A DNA stretch of 64,000 bases from SAR202 cluster bacterium (GTDB taxonomy: Bacteria; Chloroflexota; Dehalococcoidia; UBA6926; VFHL01): positions 1-64,000 of the forward strand of contig VFHL01000005.1 in assembly GCA_009392005.1 (NCBI GenBank), given 5' to 3'. The stretch's first letter is position 1; every line of letters starts with the position of its first letter. This document shows, piece after piece, positions 45,522 through 55,486 of the stretch. Below the pieces are notes generated by a model that saw only the letters and a program-made list of their open reading frames with translations, was not told the DNA's origin and made no database searches. A program made the translations under genes and the position numbers.

Positions 45522-46724
45522 ATGGCTGAAAAACTGGTACTTGCTTATAGTGGTGGCTTAGATACATCGGTCGCCATTCGTTGGCTACAAGAAAAATATA
45601 ATGTTGATGTAATCACCCTTACGGCTGATTTGGGAAATCTCGATGATATGGACGAGATTAAGCAACGAGCTCTCGACACCAAAGCGATAGCTGCTGAAGT
45701 ACGAGATGGCCGCGACGAATTTCTTAAGGACTTTGTATGGCCAGCATTGCAAGCGAATGCGCTTTATCAGGGAGTGTATCCTCTAGCGACTGCGCTTGGG
45801 AGACCGTTGATTGCCAAGATGCTTGTCGAGGTTGCACGTCTGCATGGCGCAACGATGGTCGCTCATGGCTGCACGGGGAAAGGGAATGATCAAGTTCGTC
45901 TTGATGTTGGCATCGCATCTTTAGCTCCAGATCTCAAGGTTCTAGCCCCTGCACGCGAGTGGGGAATGACAAGGGATGAAGAAATCGCTTATGCACAGAA
46001 AAACGATATCTCGGTTTTCAACGCAAATAAGCAATTCTCTACTGACGAAAATTTGTGGGGCCGATCAATCGAAGCAGGCCCACTTGAAAACCCCTGGTCT
46101 GAGCCTCCTGAAGAAGCCTATCTTTGGACAAAGGCAGTCGCAGACACGCCAGACGCTTCTGAATATACTGAAATAGACTTTGATCAAGGTTTACCAATCG
46201 CGATAGATGGAACCAAATTAGATCCCATACAAATTGTTAACCTTATTTCCGAACGTGCAGGCAATCACGGAATTGGGCGCATAGACCACATTGAAGACAG
46301 GTTGGTTGGAATCAAGTCTAGAGAGGTATATGAAGCCCCTGCTGCCGCAGTTCTAATTCCTGCTCACCAAGCGTTGGAAGCCATGACGCTAACACGTGAA
46401 CAACTCCGTTTCAAAGAGCATGTTTCGAGAGACTATGCAGACTTAACCTACAATGGCTTGTGGTACAGCTCTCACCGTAATGATTTACAGGCATATATTA
46501 AGAGCACGCAAACACATGTCTCAGGTACAGTACGCGTAAAATTATACAAGGCAAAGGCGACAGTCGTCGGTGTTCGGTCTCCTAATGCATTGTACCAACA
46601 TGATCTCGCAACTTATGGTGACGGTGACCTTTTTGATCAATCTGCTTCCCCTGGATTCATCCACCTTTGGGGACTACCAAATCGCGTTCAGGCACAAATA
46701 CAAGGAAATAGTGATCAGTCTTAG
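45522..46724 (+). CDS. argG: Argininosuccinate synthase
   Basis: A 400-residue enzyme joining citrulline and aspartate with ATP. The N-terminal LAYSGGLDTSVAIRWL is the ATP pyrophosphatase loop. AHGCTGKGNDQVRLD and the later EWGMTRDEEI and NLWGRSIEAGPLE are family blocks. ATG follows GGCGGGAGAG. It leads directly into argH (8-base gap) and then rpe. Confidence 0.96.
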   Translation: MAEKLVLAYSGGLDTSVAIRWLQEKYNVDVITLTADLGNLDDMDEIKQRALDTKAIAAEVRDGRDEFLKDFVWPALQANALYQGVYPLATALGRPLIAKMLVEVARLHGATMVAHGCTGKGNDQVRLDVGIASLAPDLKVLAPAREWGMTRDEEIAYAQKNDISVFNANKQFSTDENLWGRSIEAGPLENPWSEPPEEAYLWTKAVADTPDASEYTEIDFDQGLPIAIDGTKLDPIQIVNLISERAGNHGIGRIDHIEDRLVGIKSREVYEAPAAAVLIPAHQALEAMTLTREQLRFKEHVSRDYADLTYNGLWYSSHRNDLQAYIKSTQTHVSGTVRVKLYKAKATVVGVRSPNALYQHDLATYGDGDLFDQSASPGFIHLWGLPNRVQAQIQGNSDQS

Positions 46725-46732
46725 GATTAAAA

Positions 46733-48085
46733 ATGAATGATCCAGAAAAAATATCTCCAAGTGAATACCTTGCCTCTTTGCCTTTCGACCGTCGGTTAGC
46801 TTTATACGACATTCGTGGTTCTATTGCTCATGCTAAGATGTTAGCTCATGTCAAAATCGTTTCAGAGGATGAAGCTAATTTGATAGTGACAGGCCTTGTT
46901 GACATTGGCGACGAATTGGAACGTGGCGACTTTCCATTTGATATAGAGCGCGAAGATATTCATATGAATATTGAAGCACGCTTGATAGACAAAATAGGGC
47001 CAGTTGGGGGCAAATTACATACGGCGCGATCAAGAAATGACCAAATAGCTTTAGATCTTCGACTGTTCCTTAAGGAAGCGATCGATGAAATTGTCACTGG
47101 TTTAAATACGTATCAACAAGCGCTTTTGGTTTTTGCAGAGAAGCACATTGCGACAATCATTCCTGGTTACACCCATCTGCAGAGGGCCCAGCCTATTCTT
47201 TTAGCTCACCAAATCCTCGCTTACTTTGAAATGGCACAGCGAGACAAGGAGCGTTTTAAAGACTGCTATGTTCGAGCAGATGTGCTACCGCTCGGTTCAG
47301 GAGCTTTGGCTGGCGTGCCTTATGAAATAGATCGGATGTTCGTTGCAAAAGAATTGGGTTTTATGACCGTCTCACCCAATAGTATTGATGCAGTATCTGA
47401 TCGGGACTTCATCGTAGAATTTGAAGCAGCATCCAGCATTTTGATGATGCATTTTTCACGCTTAGCCGAAGAAATCATATTATGGTCATCTGACGAGTTC
47501 GGTTTTATGCAAGTGGGGGACGATTATGTATCGGGATCTAGTATCATGCCCCAAAAACGCAATCCTGACATCGCTGAATTAGCCCGTGGGAAGACAGGGC
47601 GCGTGTTCGGTAACCTTATCGGCTTTCTCACTACGCTCAAGGGGCTTCCATTGGCTTACAACCGTGATCTCCAAGAAGATAAAGAAGGTCTTTTTGACAC
47701 TGTAGACACCGTTATTGGTACTTTGGACATGATGGCTGGAATGGCCACAAATTTGAGCGTTGATGATTCAAGAACTCGCGAAGCAGCTGAACAAAGCTTT
47801 AACCTAGCCACAGATATCGCGGACTATCTTGTTGCCAAAGGAATGCCTTTTCGCGATGCTCACGGAATTGCCGCTACAATTGTAAAGGATACGGTTTCCA
47901 AACAATTGTTTTTGCAAGATCTATCCGTGAGTGATTACAAAAAGCACTCAGATTTATTTGATGACGACATACTGAAAATTACTGTTCAATCATCCATCGA
48001 TGCCCGACAGTCTTATGGCGGGACCGCTACGATACGGGTTCAAGAAGCTCTTGCTACAGCACATCGATTGTTGGGAGACGAATGA
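46733..48085 (+). CDS. argH: Argininosuccinate lyase
   Basis: A 450-residue fumarase/aspartase-superfamily enzyme splitting argininosuccinate to arginine and fumarate. HTARSRNDQIALDLRLFL, GYTHLQRAQPI and the mobile catalytic loop GSSIMPQKRNPDIAELARGK are all present. It is eight bases after argG and shares an ATGA overlap with rpe, so the three are one operon. Confidence 0.96.
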   Translation: MNDPEKISPSEYLASLPFDRRLALYDIRGSIAHAKMLAHVKIVSEDEANLIVTGLVDIGDELERGDFPFDIEREDIHMNIEARLIDKIGPVGGKLHTARSRNDQIALDLRLFLKEAIDEIVTGLNTYQQALLVFAEKHIATIIPGYTHLQRAQPILLAHQILAYFEMAQRDKERFKDCYVRADVLPLGSGALAGVPYEIDRMFVAKELGFMTVSPNSIDAVSDRDFIVEFEAASSILMMHFSRLAEEIILWSSDEFGFMQVGDDYVSGSSIMPQKRNPDIAELARGKTGRVFGNLIGFLTTLKGLPLAYNRDLQEDKEGLFDTVDTVIGTLDMMAGMATNLSVDDSRTREAAEQSFNLATDIADYLVAKGMPFRDAHGIAATIVKDTVSKQLFLQDLSVSDYKKHSDLFDDDILKITVQSSIDARQSYGGTATIRVQEALATAHRLLGDE

Positions 48086-48753
48086 GTAGCGAACCGCACA
48101 TCAAAATTGCGCCCTCCATTTTATCAGCTGATTTCGGACGTCTCGCTGAGGAAGTTCAAGAGGGTGTAAAAGCAGGAGCAGATTACATCCATGTCGACAT
48201 CATGGACGGCCATTTTGTACCAAACATTACTTTTGGGTGGGCAACGGTAGATGTCATAAAAAAAGCAGCTGGCCATGTTCCGTTAGACTTACATCTTATG
48301 ATCAGCGACCCTGATAGATATTTAAAGGACTTTATCCAAGCAGGGGCTGATATTCTTACTGTACATGTTGAAGCCTGCTCTCACATTCAAAGAACGCTGA
48401 CTCATATTCGTGACCTTGGTGGCAAATCTGGGGTTGCTTTGAACCCTGGAACGCCGATTAGCTCAATAGAAAATGTTTTGGGGAATCTTGATCTACTACT
48501 TCTTATGACAGTAAATCCTGGTTTCGGAGGCCAAAAATACATTTCATCAGTCGAAACCAAAATTAGGCGAGCAAGTGAAATGCTTAAAAGTGGTGGTTAT
48601 CAATCTGAACTCGAGGTTGATGGAGGTATCACACCAATAACGGCGCCCCACGCGGTAAATGCAGGCGCAACTGTTTTGGTTGCAGGATCCGCTGTTTATG
48701 GCAACGAGGGAGACCCGATAGTGAATATTAAAAAGCTACGGGAAAGCATTTAG
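48082..48753 (+). CDS. rpe: Ribulose-phosphate 3-epimerase
   Basis: A 223-residue TIM barrel interconverting ribulose- and xylulose-5-phosphate in the pentose phosphate pathway. Hallmarks: IAPSILSADFGRL, YIHVDIMDGHFVPNITFG with metal and catalytic residues, PLDLHLMI, the phosphate-loop NPGFGGQKYI and LEVDGGI. The start overlaps the argH stop by four bases, so translation is coupled, although the pathway is unrelated to arginine. Confidence 0.95.
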   Translation: MSSEPHIKIAPSILSADFGRLAEEVQEGVKAGADYIHVDIMDGHFVPNITFGWATVDVIKKAAGHVPLDLHLMISDPDRYLKDFIQAGADILTVHVEACSHIQRTLTHIRDLGGKSGVALNPGTPISSIENVLGNLDLLLLMTVNPGFGGQKYISSVETKIRRASEMLKSGGYQSELEVDGGITPITAPHAVNAGATVLVAGSAVYGNEGDPIVNIKKLRESI

Positions 48754-48767
48754 AAAGACGAGGCATT

Positions 48768-49541
48768 ATGATCAAGATGAAAGACGGCCTATCAACGTCT
48801 CGATTGCTCCCTAAGCTTAAAAACATTTTTGATCTAGTTTTTTCACTGATTAATGCTTTTTTGCAAGCTGTAATCTCAATATTCCGCAACATTAATTTAG
48901 GATCTTGGCAGTCATTTTCTGGCCGCTCATTTCCGGTCATCCTGTTTCTAGGCTTCCTTACAACGGTCGTCATGCTACTTTTTGTTGTAACTGCTGGAGG
49001 ACGCTTCTTATACTTCAACGGATGGGCCCATTCCGCAACGACCCCCTCCTTAAACCTTGCGATTGGTCTTGCAAATTTGGGGCTTATGTTACTCATCGCT
49101 ATCATTCTAATTTCCCTTGTGGTTCAAATTCGCGTGACGAACCGCAAGATACAAGCACAATCGGATAATGTTCTCGCAAATTTAAAGTCGTCTGCCTTAT
49201 CAAAATCGATATCCCAGCTTCATGAAATCAACCGGATCTTCTATGAAAATATGGAGCTTTTCGCCGAACCCAAAAATGAAAACAGCGTTAAAGAGGATAC
49301 CTACCAAGGGGTGATAACAACCATCTTTGCCACATTTCAGGATGTCTATTTCCAGGGCAAGGTGTACCATCTCATTGAAGATGATTTATGGGATAGTTGG
49401 GTTAGTGTGATGAAAACAATTTTGAGTATGCCACTAAGCCAAGACTATTGGGCCAAAAGATATGATGCATACCCTTGGAACTTCCAAGTTTTCATTACAC
49501 AAATAATGAGCGAAGAGTTTTCTTCCCATGGCGACGAATAA
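48768..49541 (+). CDS. Hypothetical two-helix membrane protein
   Basis: A 257-residue protein with two strong membrane helices at about residues 48-73 and 88-116. A 140-residue cytoplasmic tail follows, helical at first (VTNRKIQAQSDNVLANLKSSA) and then with Trp-rich segments (LIEDDLWDSWVSVM). The tail is reminiscent of unnamed DUF-type membrane sensors. I do not recognise the family. It is 14 bases after rpe and in front of trpD, and probably ends the arg-rpe operon. Confidence 0.65.
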   Translation: MIKMKDGLSTSRLLPKLKNIFDLVFSLINAFLQAVISIFRNINLGSWQSFSGRSFPVILFLGFLTTVVMLLFVVTAGGRFLYFNGWAHSATTPSLNLAIGLANLGLMLLIAIILISLVVQIRVTNRKIQAQSDNVLANLKSSALSKSISQLHEINRIFYENMELFAEPKNENSVKEDTYQGVITTIFATFQDVYFQGKVYHLIEDDLWDSWVSVMKTILSMPLSQDYWAKRYDAYPWNFQVFITQIMSEEFSSHGDE

Positions 49542-49597
49542 TTCAGCAATGATTTTATGAGAATACTTCCTGAAAAAGAAGTGAAGAGGTGCTTTGT

Positions 49598-50626
49598 ATG
49601 ATCAGCGAGACTATTGACCAACTAATTAACGGGGAGAATTTGGTTCAAAGTGAAGCTGCAGAAATTATGCACAAGATTATGGATGGTGAGGCTACACCGT
49701 CGCAAATCGCGGGTTTCCTTATCGCTTTACGAGTAAAGGGAGAAACTGTCGAAGAAATCGCTGGCCTCGCCAAAACCATGCGCGAGAAGGCCTTGTCCGT
49801 ACACATTGATGGAACCAATCTCATTGATACGTGTGGAACCGGGGGCGATAATTCCGGATCACTGAATATATCAACTGCAGCGGCTCTGGTTGCAGCCGGT
49901 GCAGGGGCGAACGTTGCGAAACATGGTAATCGATCAATGACTTCGTCTTGTGGTTCTGCTGATGTTTTGGAAGCCCTAGGCGTCTCTGTTGACCTCGGAC
50001 CTGAAGGCGTGGCGCGATCCATTAAAGAAGCAGGGATGGGTTTCATGTTCGCCCAGACTTTTCATCCAGCGATGCGATATGTAGCTCCAGTCCGGCGAGA
50101 GCTTGGCGTCCGGACCGTGTTCAATATACTCGGTCCCTTAACAAATCCAGCTGCAGCCAAGTCACAAGTCCTAGGAGTCGCAGACCCAGCACTGGTGGAA
50201 AAGATGGCGAGGGTTTTGAGCCTTTTGGGTTCACGTCATGCTCTCGTCGTGCATGGCGATGATGGGCTGGATGAATTCTCTCTAAGTGGACCAACAACAG
50301 TGGCAGAATTAAAAGATGGGCAGATATCCACCTATTCTGTCGATGCGAAAGATTTTGGTCTCGCGCCGGCGCCTAAATCAGCTTTATCTGGTGGAGACGC
50401 ACAACAGAATGCTGGTCTTTTGTTAGATGTTTTACAAGGCGTTCCAGGATCACATCGGGATGCAGTAATCATAAATGCCTCCGCTGCCTTAATGGTTAGT
50501 AACATAGCAAAAGATTTTCAAGAAGGCGTCAATATTGCCACTGAGACAATTGATAGCGGGAAAGCGCGTTCCGCTTTAGATACTTTGGTACGTGTTTCCC
50601 AAGAATCCAGTAAGGCTTCTGATTAA
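49598..50626 (+). CDS. trpD: Anthranilate phosphoribosyltransferase
   Basis: A 342-residue enzyme transferring phosphoribose to anthranilate. LIDTCGTGGDNSGSLNIST is the PRPP-binding loop, KHGNRSMTSSCGSADVLEALG the second glycine/serine block, and MFAQTFHPAMRYVAPVRRELG, TVFNILGPLTNPA and VVHGDDGLDEF follow. I chose ATG 49598 after GAAGAGG. It is 26 kb from the other trp genes of the window. It converges with nadD, leaving only two bases between stops. Confidence 0.95.
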   Translation: MISETIDQLINGENLVQSEAAEIMHKIMDGEATPSQIAGFLIALRVKGETVEEIAGLAKTMREKALSVHIDGTNLIDTCGTGGDNSGSLNISTAAALVAAGAGANVAKHGNRSMTSSCGSADVLEALGVSVDLGPEGVARSIKEAGMGFMFAQTFHPAMRYVAPVRRELGVRTVFNILGPLTNPAAAKSQVLGVADPALVEKMARVLSLLGSRHALVVHGDDGLDEFSLSGPTTVAELKDGQISTYSVDAKDFGLAPAPKSALSGGDAQQNAGLLLDVLQGVPGSHRDAVIINASAALMVSNIAKDFQEGVNIATETIDSGKARSALDTLVRVSQESSKASD

Positions 50627-50628
50627 GA

Positions 50629-51246
50629 TTACGCATCCATGCCATCTTTGATATAAAGACCTCTTGAGCGTATATATTCATCTACTGCGACAGGAACCTT
50701 GTCCGTTATAGGATTCCCTTTGGCTACATGCCTCCTCAGTTCAGTAGCGCTAATGTCAATTTGTGACCCCGTCAAAACGATTAACTTTTTCTTAAGTTCA
50801 GGTAGTTTGTCGATGGTTCTCTTGATATCCTCTTGTGCTATCCCTGGACGGGGGAACGCTGCGAGAAAACAAAGACTAATTAATCGGTGTGGATCATGCC
50901 ACAATGGTAGGTCCACAATTGAATCCATCCCAACAATAAAAAAAATCCGAGCCTGTTCACCCCGTTGAGCTTGTATAAATTTAATGGTGTCCACCGTATA
51001 CGTTGGGCCGCTCCTATCTGTGTCCACCGTTGACATCGTGAAAAGAGGATTTTCTTCTATGCCCTTCTGAACCATGGAAATTCGGTGTTTCGCAGCTGAA
51101 ACATATTGATTGCTTTTCAGCCATTGTTCACCAGCAGGGACGAACACTATTTCATCAAGCGAGAGCTGCTCAAGAGCCGTTGCCGCCACTTGAAGGTGTC
51201 CATTGTGCAGGGGATCAAAAGTGCCCCCCAAAACTCCTATGTCCAC
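50629..51246 (-). CDS. nadD: Nicotinate-nucleotide adenylyltransferase
   Basis: A 205-residue nucleotidyltransferase making deamido-NAD from nicotinate mononucleotide. GGTFDPLHNGHLQVA carries the HxGH motif and SATELRRHVAKG the ISSTxIR-like motif. FIVGMDSIVDLPLWHDP is the typical middle block. GTG start inside the end of obg, with a 10-base overlap on the same strand, the common obg-nadD arrangement. Confidence 0.94.
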   Translation of the reverse strand: MDIGVLGGTFDPLHNGHLQVAATALEQLSLDEIVFVPAGEQWLKSNQYVSAAKHRISMVQKGIEENPLFTMSTVDTDRSGPTYTVDTIKFIQAQRGEQARIFFIVGMDSIVDLPLWHDPHRLISLCFLAAFPRPGIAQEDIKRTIDKLPELKKKLIVLTGSQIDISATELRRHVAKGNPITDKVPVAVDEYIRSRGLYIKDGMDA

Positions 51247-52508
51247 TCCAGCTCCAAACGCCCTATCCGGACCATGTCTCCAGGTTCGGCTCCTTTTTTG
51301 GCCAACTCGTTCATGATGCCCAGTCGCTCAAGCTCACCTTGAAATTGAGCTCGTGCCTCAGGATGATTGATATCGATTGCTGTTGCCAGTCGTTCGGCCC
51401 GATCATTCTTAACAATAAATACATCGTCTTTCTTTTGAATCACGGTGGTGGGTTCCACGACCTGTACCTGAGGGGGTACTATCGTTTGCTGAACAGCCAT
51501 CTTTTGTTCGGTCTGCCTTTTTTCTGTCACTACCTGTGCCACACGCTCAACTAAATGTTGTATTCCGTTACCAGAAAGAGAGGAAATGAAAAATGGTTCA
51601 ACGCCCTCTTGCATAAAGGCATCTTTCATGGCTTGCTCTTTATTGATTACTTCTGGTATATCAGTCTTTGTCACCGCGACAATTTGCGGTTTTTTGACAA
51701 GTTCGTCGTTATACTCTATCAACTCAGCGTTGATAGATCGCCACATCTCAAGCGGTTCCTCCTCGGACCCATCAACAAGATGCACAAGAACAGCCGTACG
51801 TTCTATATGCCTAAGGAATTGATGGCCAAGTCCTTTGCCTTCGTGGGCCCCTTCAATAAGGCCAGGTAAGTCAGCCAATACAATATCTCTCCAACCCATC
51901 CGGACCACGCCCAAGTGCGGTTCCAGTGTTGTGAATGGATATGCTCCCACTTCAGGCCGCGCCTTGCTGACCGCTCGCAACAAAGTTGATTTCCCGGCAT
52001 TTGGAAAACCTATCAATCCAGCATCAGCAAGCAATTTCAGTTCAAGTCGTACGTGGATTTCCTCGACAGATTCACCGGCCTCGGCGAGCCTTGGTACTTG
52101 ATTGATAGAGGAAACGAAACGCGCATTACCGCGCCCACCAATCCCACCTCTAGCAACCATTAATTCTTGCTGATCTTCTGTAATCTCCCCAAGCATTTCT
52201 TCGGATGAGTCTCGATGCTTTTTCCATACGATGGTCCCTACTGGAACTGGTAATCGGAGATCATCACCTGTAGCGCCTATTCTGTTCTTGGGTCCACCAC
52301 GTTGACCATTCTTAGCCGAATATTTTCTTTTTTGACCAAAGTTGCGCAAAGTTGACTCATCTTTTGAGCCAAAGAACCAAACCGACCCCCCATCACCTCC
52401 ATCACCTCCATTTGGCCCACCTCGAGGGACATACTTTTCCCTACGGAAACTGACGATTCCGTCTCCTCCTCCTCCAGGTTGGAGATATATTGTTATTTCA
52501 TCAATCAT
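51237..52508 (-). CDS. obg: GTPase Obg/CgtA
   Basis: A 423-residue essential GTPase of ribosome assembly and stress control. The glycine-rich Obg domain (YLQPGGGGDGIVSFRREKY, GGPNGGDGGDGG) spans about 1-158. The G domain has P-loop GFPNAGKSTL, DLPGLIEGAHEGKGLGHQFLRHIER and TKTD. The C-terminal OCT domain (VFIVKNDRAERLATAIDIN) closes the protein. Length is usual. It precedes nadD with an overlap. Confidence 0.97.
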   Translation of the reverse strand: MIDEITIYLQPGGGGDGIVSFRREKYVPRGGPNGGDGGDGGSVWFFGSKDESTLRNFGQKRKYSAKNGQRGGPKNRIGATGDDLRLPVPVGTIVWKKHRDSSEEMLGEITEDQQELMVARGGIGGRGNARFVSSINQVPRLAEAGESVEEIHVRLELKLLADAGLIGFPNAGKSTLLRAVSKARPEVGAYPFTTLEPHLGVVRMGWRDIVLADLPGLIEGAHEGKGLGHQFLRHIERTAVLVHLVDGSEEEPLEMWRSINAELIEYNDELVKKPQIVAVTKTDIPEVINKEQAMKDAFMQEGVEPFFISSLSGNGIQHLVERVAQVVTEKRQTEQKMAVQQTIVPPQVQVVEPTTVIQKKDDVFIVKNDRAERLATAIDINHPEARAQFQGELERLGIMNELAKKGAEPGDMVRIGRLELEWT

Positions 52509-52866
52509 TTTCTTAACTGTTCTTACACTCTAGATATTCTTATAGATCTTTTTTATTAATACTTATTTTAATTATAAGGAATAATATGGAAATAAAATGA
52601 ATCTGTATTTGTATTGTTTGTGTGGCCTGTTGGAAAAAGGTAAGAAATAATGAATAGAAAAAGATGGCATAGATTAGATGGATCTTACACCAATCACCTC
52701 AAAACCTTAAAAAATCTAGAATGAGCTGTTTTCAACCGCTTGATATAGGAAATATCTGATCTGTTGGAAGTTTTTAAGAGGCTTTTACCTAAATTGTTTC
52801 CAAAAGGAAAAGGTTTCGATCAATGACGTCTACGTGGGGCATGAAGGCACAAAAGGAGAAGCGGGA
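52509..52866. other. AT-rich divergent gap between obg and the CoA-transferase gene
   Basis: No gene is seen in about 360 bases. The stretch 52540-52620 is strongly AT-rich and probably includes promoter elements for one or both divergent genes, but I could not settle on a hexamer pair. Confidence 0.5.
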
Positions 52867-54048
52867 ATGGATGTAATGGCATTGGACCATATTAAAGTGT
52901 TGGATATGACAAGGTTGGCGCCTGGACCATTTTGCACAATGGTTTTGGGTGATTTTGGAGCTGATATCTTGCGGATCGAACAGCCCATCGGTTTGCCAAG
53001 AAATGACGAAGAGAGGAACACGCAAAAAAGAGAGTCAGCATTTAACCCCCTCAATCGGAATAAAAGAAGCATAGGTCTTAACCTTATGGAAAAAGAAGCT
53101 CGGGAGGTAGTTTATAAATTAGTAGAAAAATCTGATGTCTATGTGGAGGGTTTTCGGCCAGGAAGAGCAGAAGAGATGGGTGTTGATTACGAAACCTTAG
53201 CAGCAATTAATCCGCGTTTGATCTATTGTTCGATAAGCGGTTATGGCCAAGATGGTCCATATCGGGGTCTCGTCGGTCATGACTTGAATTACATATCAAT
53301 TGGCGGAGCCCTGGATATGATTGGAGCAGAGAATGGACCGCCGGCGATCCCGAACAATATAATTGCGGATTTCGCTAGTGGTGGCCTCTTAGCAGCTCTT
53401 TCCATAAGTTTTGCTATCTTGGCGCGCGAAAAAACAGGGAAGGGACAATACATTGATATGTCTATGACAGACGGTGTTATGTATTTAATGGCATCCCTGA
53501 CAAAGGACTTTTTCGCTGCTGGAAAGATTCCGGCCAAGGGATCAGATCGGCTTAACGGCGGATTGCCCCATTACAACGTTTACGAATGTAAAGATGGAAA
53601 ATATCTGAGCGTTGGTTGTCTGGAAGATAGGTTTTTCGATGACTTAGTCAGGGCCTTGGATCGCCCTGACCTTGTTGGGCATGTTGGAGACCCTAAACAG
53701 CGTGAAGAACAATTCTCCTTTTTTGAAGAAGAATTCAAGAAAAAGACGCGAGATGAATGGTTTAATCAATTATTTAATGCTGGAGACGTCGCGATAGGAA
53801 AAGTAAACGATATGGCGGAAGCGTTTAACGACGAACAATTAATTCAGAGAAAAATGTTGGTTGAGGCGGGTAACTGGAATGGTGAAATCATAAAACAAGT
53901 AGGGATCGGACCGAAAATGATGGGCACTCCAGGGAAAGTCCGAGATTTAGGACCGTTTATTGGAGAAAACACGAATGAAGTATTAGATTCTTTAGGATAC
54001 GATTCGCAGACCATCAACCACTTCAGGGAAAGTGGCATCGTTGGATAA
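52867..54048 (+). CDS. CaiB/BaiF family (class III) CoA-transferase
   Basis: A 393-residue enzyme moving CoA between acyl groups. The N-terminal LDMTRLAPGPFCTMVLGDFGAD in two blocks, NRNKRSIGLNL, and GHDLNYISIGGAL with the family's catalytic Asp (GHDxNY) define it. Length is normal. ATG 52867 lies eight bases after AGGAG; upstream in-frame codons lack a site. The substrate is unknown. Single gene, convergent with proA. Confidence 0.9.
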   Translation: MDVMALDHIKVLDMTRLAPGPFCTMVLGDFGADILRIEQPIGLPRNDEERNTQKRESAFNPLNRNKRSIGLNLMEKEAREVVYKLVEKSDVYVEGFRPGRAEEMGVDYETLAAINPRLIYCSISGYGQDGPYRGLVGHDLNYISIGGALDMIGAENGPPAIPNNIIADFASGGLLAALSISFAILAREKTGKGQYIDMSMTDGVMYLMASLTKDFFAAGKIPAKGSDRLNGGLPHYNVYECKDGKYLSVGCLEDRFFDDLVRALDRPDLVGHVGDPKQREEQFSFFEEEFKKKTRDEWFNQLFNAGDVAIGKVNDMAEAFNDEQLIQRKMLVEAGNWNGEIIKQVGIGPKMMGTPGKVRDLGPFIGENTNEVLDSLGYDSQTINHFRESGIVG

Positions 54049-54072
54049 ACGAATAAATTTCAAGAGACAAAA

Positions 54073-55353
54073 TTATGGCCGGACATGGCCGTCTCCCTTA
54101 ATAACCCATTTATAACTAGTAAGTTCTCGTAAGCCAAGTGGCCCACGAACATGCATCTTATCAGTGATTATCCCAACCTCGGCTCCAAGCCCTAATTGGG
54201 CGCCATCTGTAAACCGGGTAGATGCATTCACGAACACAGCTGCAGAGTCGACAGTATCTAAGAAAATTGTCGCATTTGATTGATCTTCGGTCAAAATGGC
54301 GTCTGAATGGCCAGATCCATATTGGTCGATGTGGCTTAAAGCTTCTTCCAAGCTATCAACAACTTTGATAGCTGCGGTTAAGGACAAAAATTCCTTACCC
54401 CAATCATCGGTAGTCGCAGATTTGATGGTTGCCTCTGGGTAATCACCAAGGATGAGCTGTGATCTCTCATCTGCATGAATTTCTACATTCGCCATCCCCC
54501 ACTCTTTCGCGACTAGCGGAAGAATTCTTGGCGCAATAGATTCGTGTACCAAAAGAGTATCTAAAGCATTGCAAACCGTTGGCCTTTGGACCTTTGCGTT
54601 AACAGCGATAGCCACGGCCTTCTCAATATCTGCACTAGAATCGACGAATGTATGGCAAACACCAATCCCCCCGGTGGCAACGGGGACAGTTGCATGTTCT
54701 CTCACAAATTCAATGAGGCTTTCGCTGCCGCGAGGAACCAATAAATCAATCCCACCTTTATATGTCAGCATTTCTTGGGCTATTCGTCTGTTTGGTGATT
54801 GGATCATTTGCACACTATCTGATGGGATTCCCGCTGCAATAACGGCATCCTGGACAACATTGGCAAGAGCATGATTTGAAAGAATCGCTTCGTGTCCGCC
54901 TCTCAAAATACAAGCGTTGCCCGATTTTATTGCTAACGATGCGATATCCACCGTTACATTCGGCCTGCTTTCATAGATTGAAGCAAGCACTCCAAGAGGT
55001 ACTCGACGTCTACTAATATCGAGGCCATTAGGTAAAACCGCAGCGTCAAATATTTCACCAACGGGATCTTCTAGGCCTGCGATTGTCATCACGTCGTCGG
55101 CCATTGCTTCTAAACGGTCTTTATTTAGCAAAAGCCGGTCTAACATAACTTCTGATAGCCCTTCTTGTGCTGCTGATTCGTAATCCCCAGCGTTCGCTAG
55201 AAGTATCTCATCTGACCTTTTGATGAGTGCCTTCGAGATGTTTTCAAGAGCCTTATTTTTCACTTGCGTCGAGGCGAGAGCAAGTTGTCGAGACGCGACG
55301 CGCGCTGCGTCGACTTTTTCAACTAACTCTGCTGTTCGCTCTTCGAGTTGCAT
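54073..55353 (-). CDS. proA: Glutamate-5-semialdehyde dehydrogenase
   Basis: A 426-residue NADP-dependent aldehyde dehydrogenase-fold enzyme reducing glutamyl-5-phosphate in proline synthesis. SRRRVPLGVLASIYESRPNVT, LRGGHEAILSNHAL, the active-site region AKVQRPTVCNALDTLLVH with the catalytic Cys, and FTDGAQLGLGAEVGI are typical. ATG after GGAGG. It follows proB with a 133-base gap, so the two may be separate transcripts. Confidence 0.95.
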   Translation of the reverse strand: MQLEERTAELVEKVDAARVASRQLALASTQVKNKALENISKALIKRSDEILLANAGDYESAAQEGLSEVMLDRLLLNKDRLEAMADDVMTIAGLEDPVGEIFDAAVLPNGLDISRRRVPLGVLASIYESRPNVTVDIASLAIKSGNACILRGGHEAILSNHALANVVQDAVIAAGIPSDSVQMIQSPNRRIAQEMLTYKGGIDLLVPRGSESLIEFVREHATVPVATGGIGVCHTFVDSSADIEKAVAIAVNAKVQRPTVCNALDTLLVHESIAPRILPLVAKEWGMANVEIHADERSQLILGDYPEATIKSATTDDWGKEFLSLTAAIKVVDSLEEALSHIDQYGSGHSDAILTEDQSNATIFLDTVDSAAVFVNASTRFTDGAQLGLGAEVGIITDKMHVRGPLGLRELTSYKWVIKGDGHVRP

Positions 55354-55486
55354 CGTGTCATCCTCCGTGAAATAATTTCAATTAATAAGCGGTCTGTATT
55401 CTAAAAGGTCGAATTTATTGAGAGACAGTATACAGCAACAAAAACTAGCCGCACGCCATAAATTTGGCATTTCACACGTGCCCTTT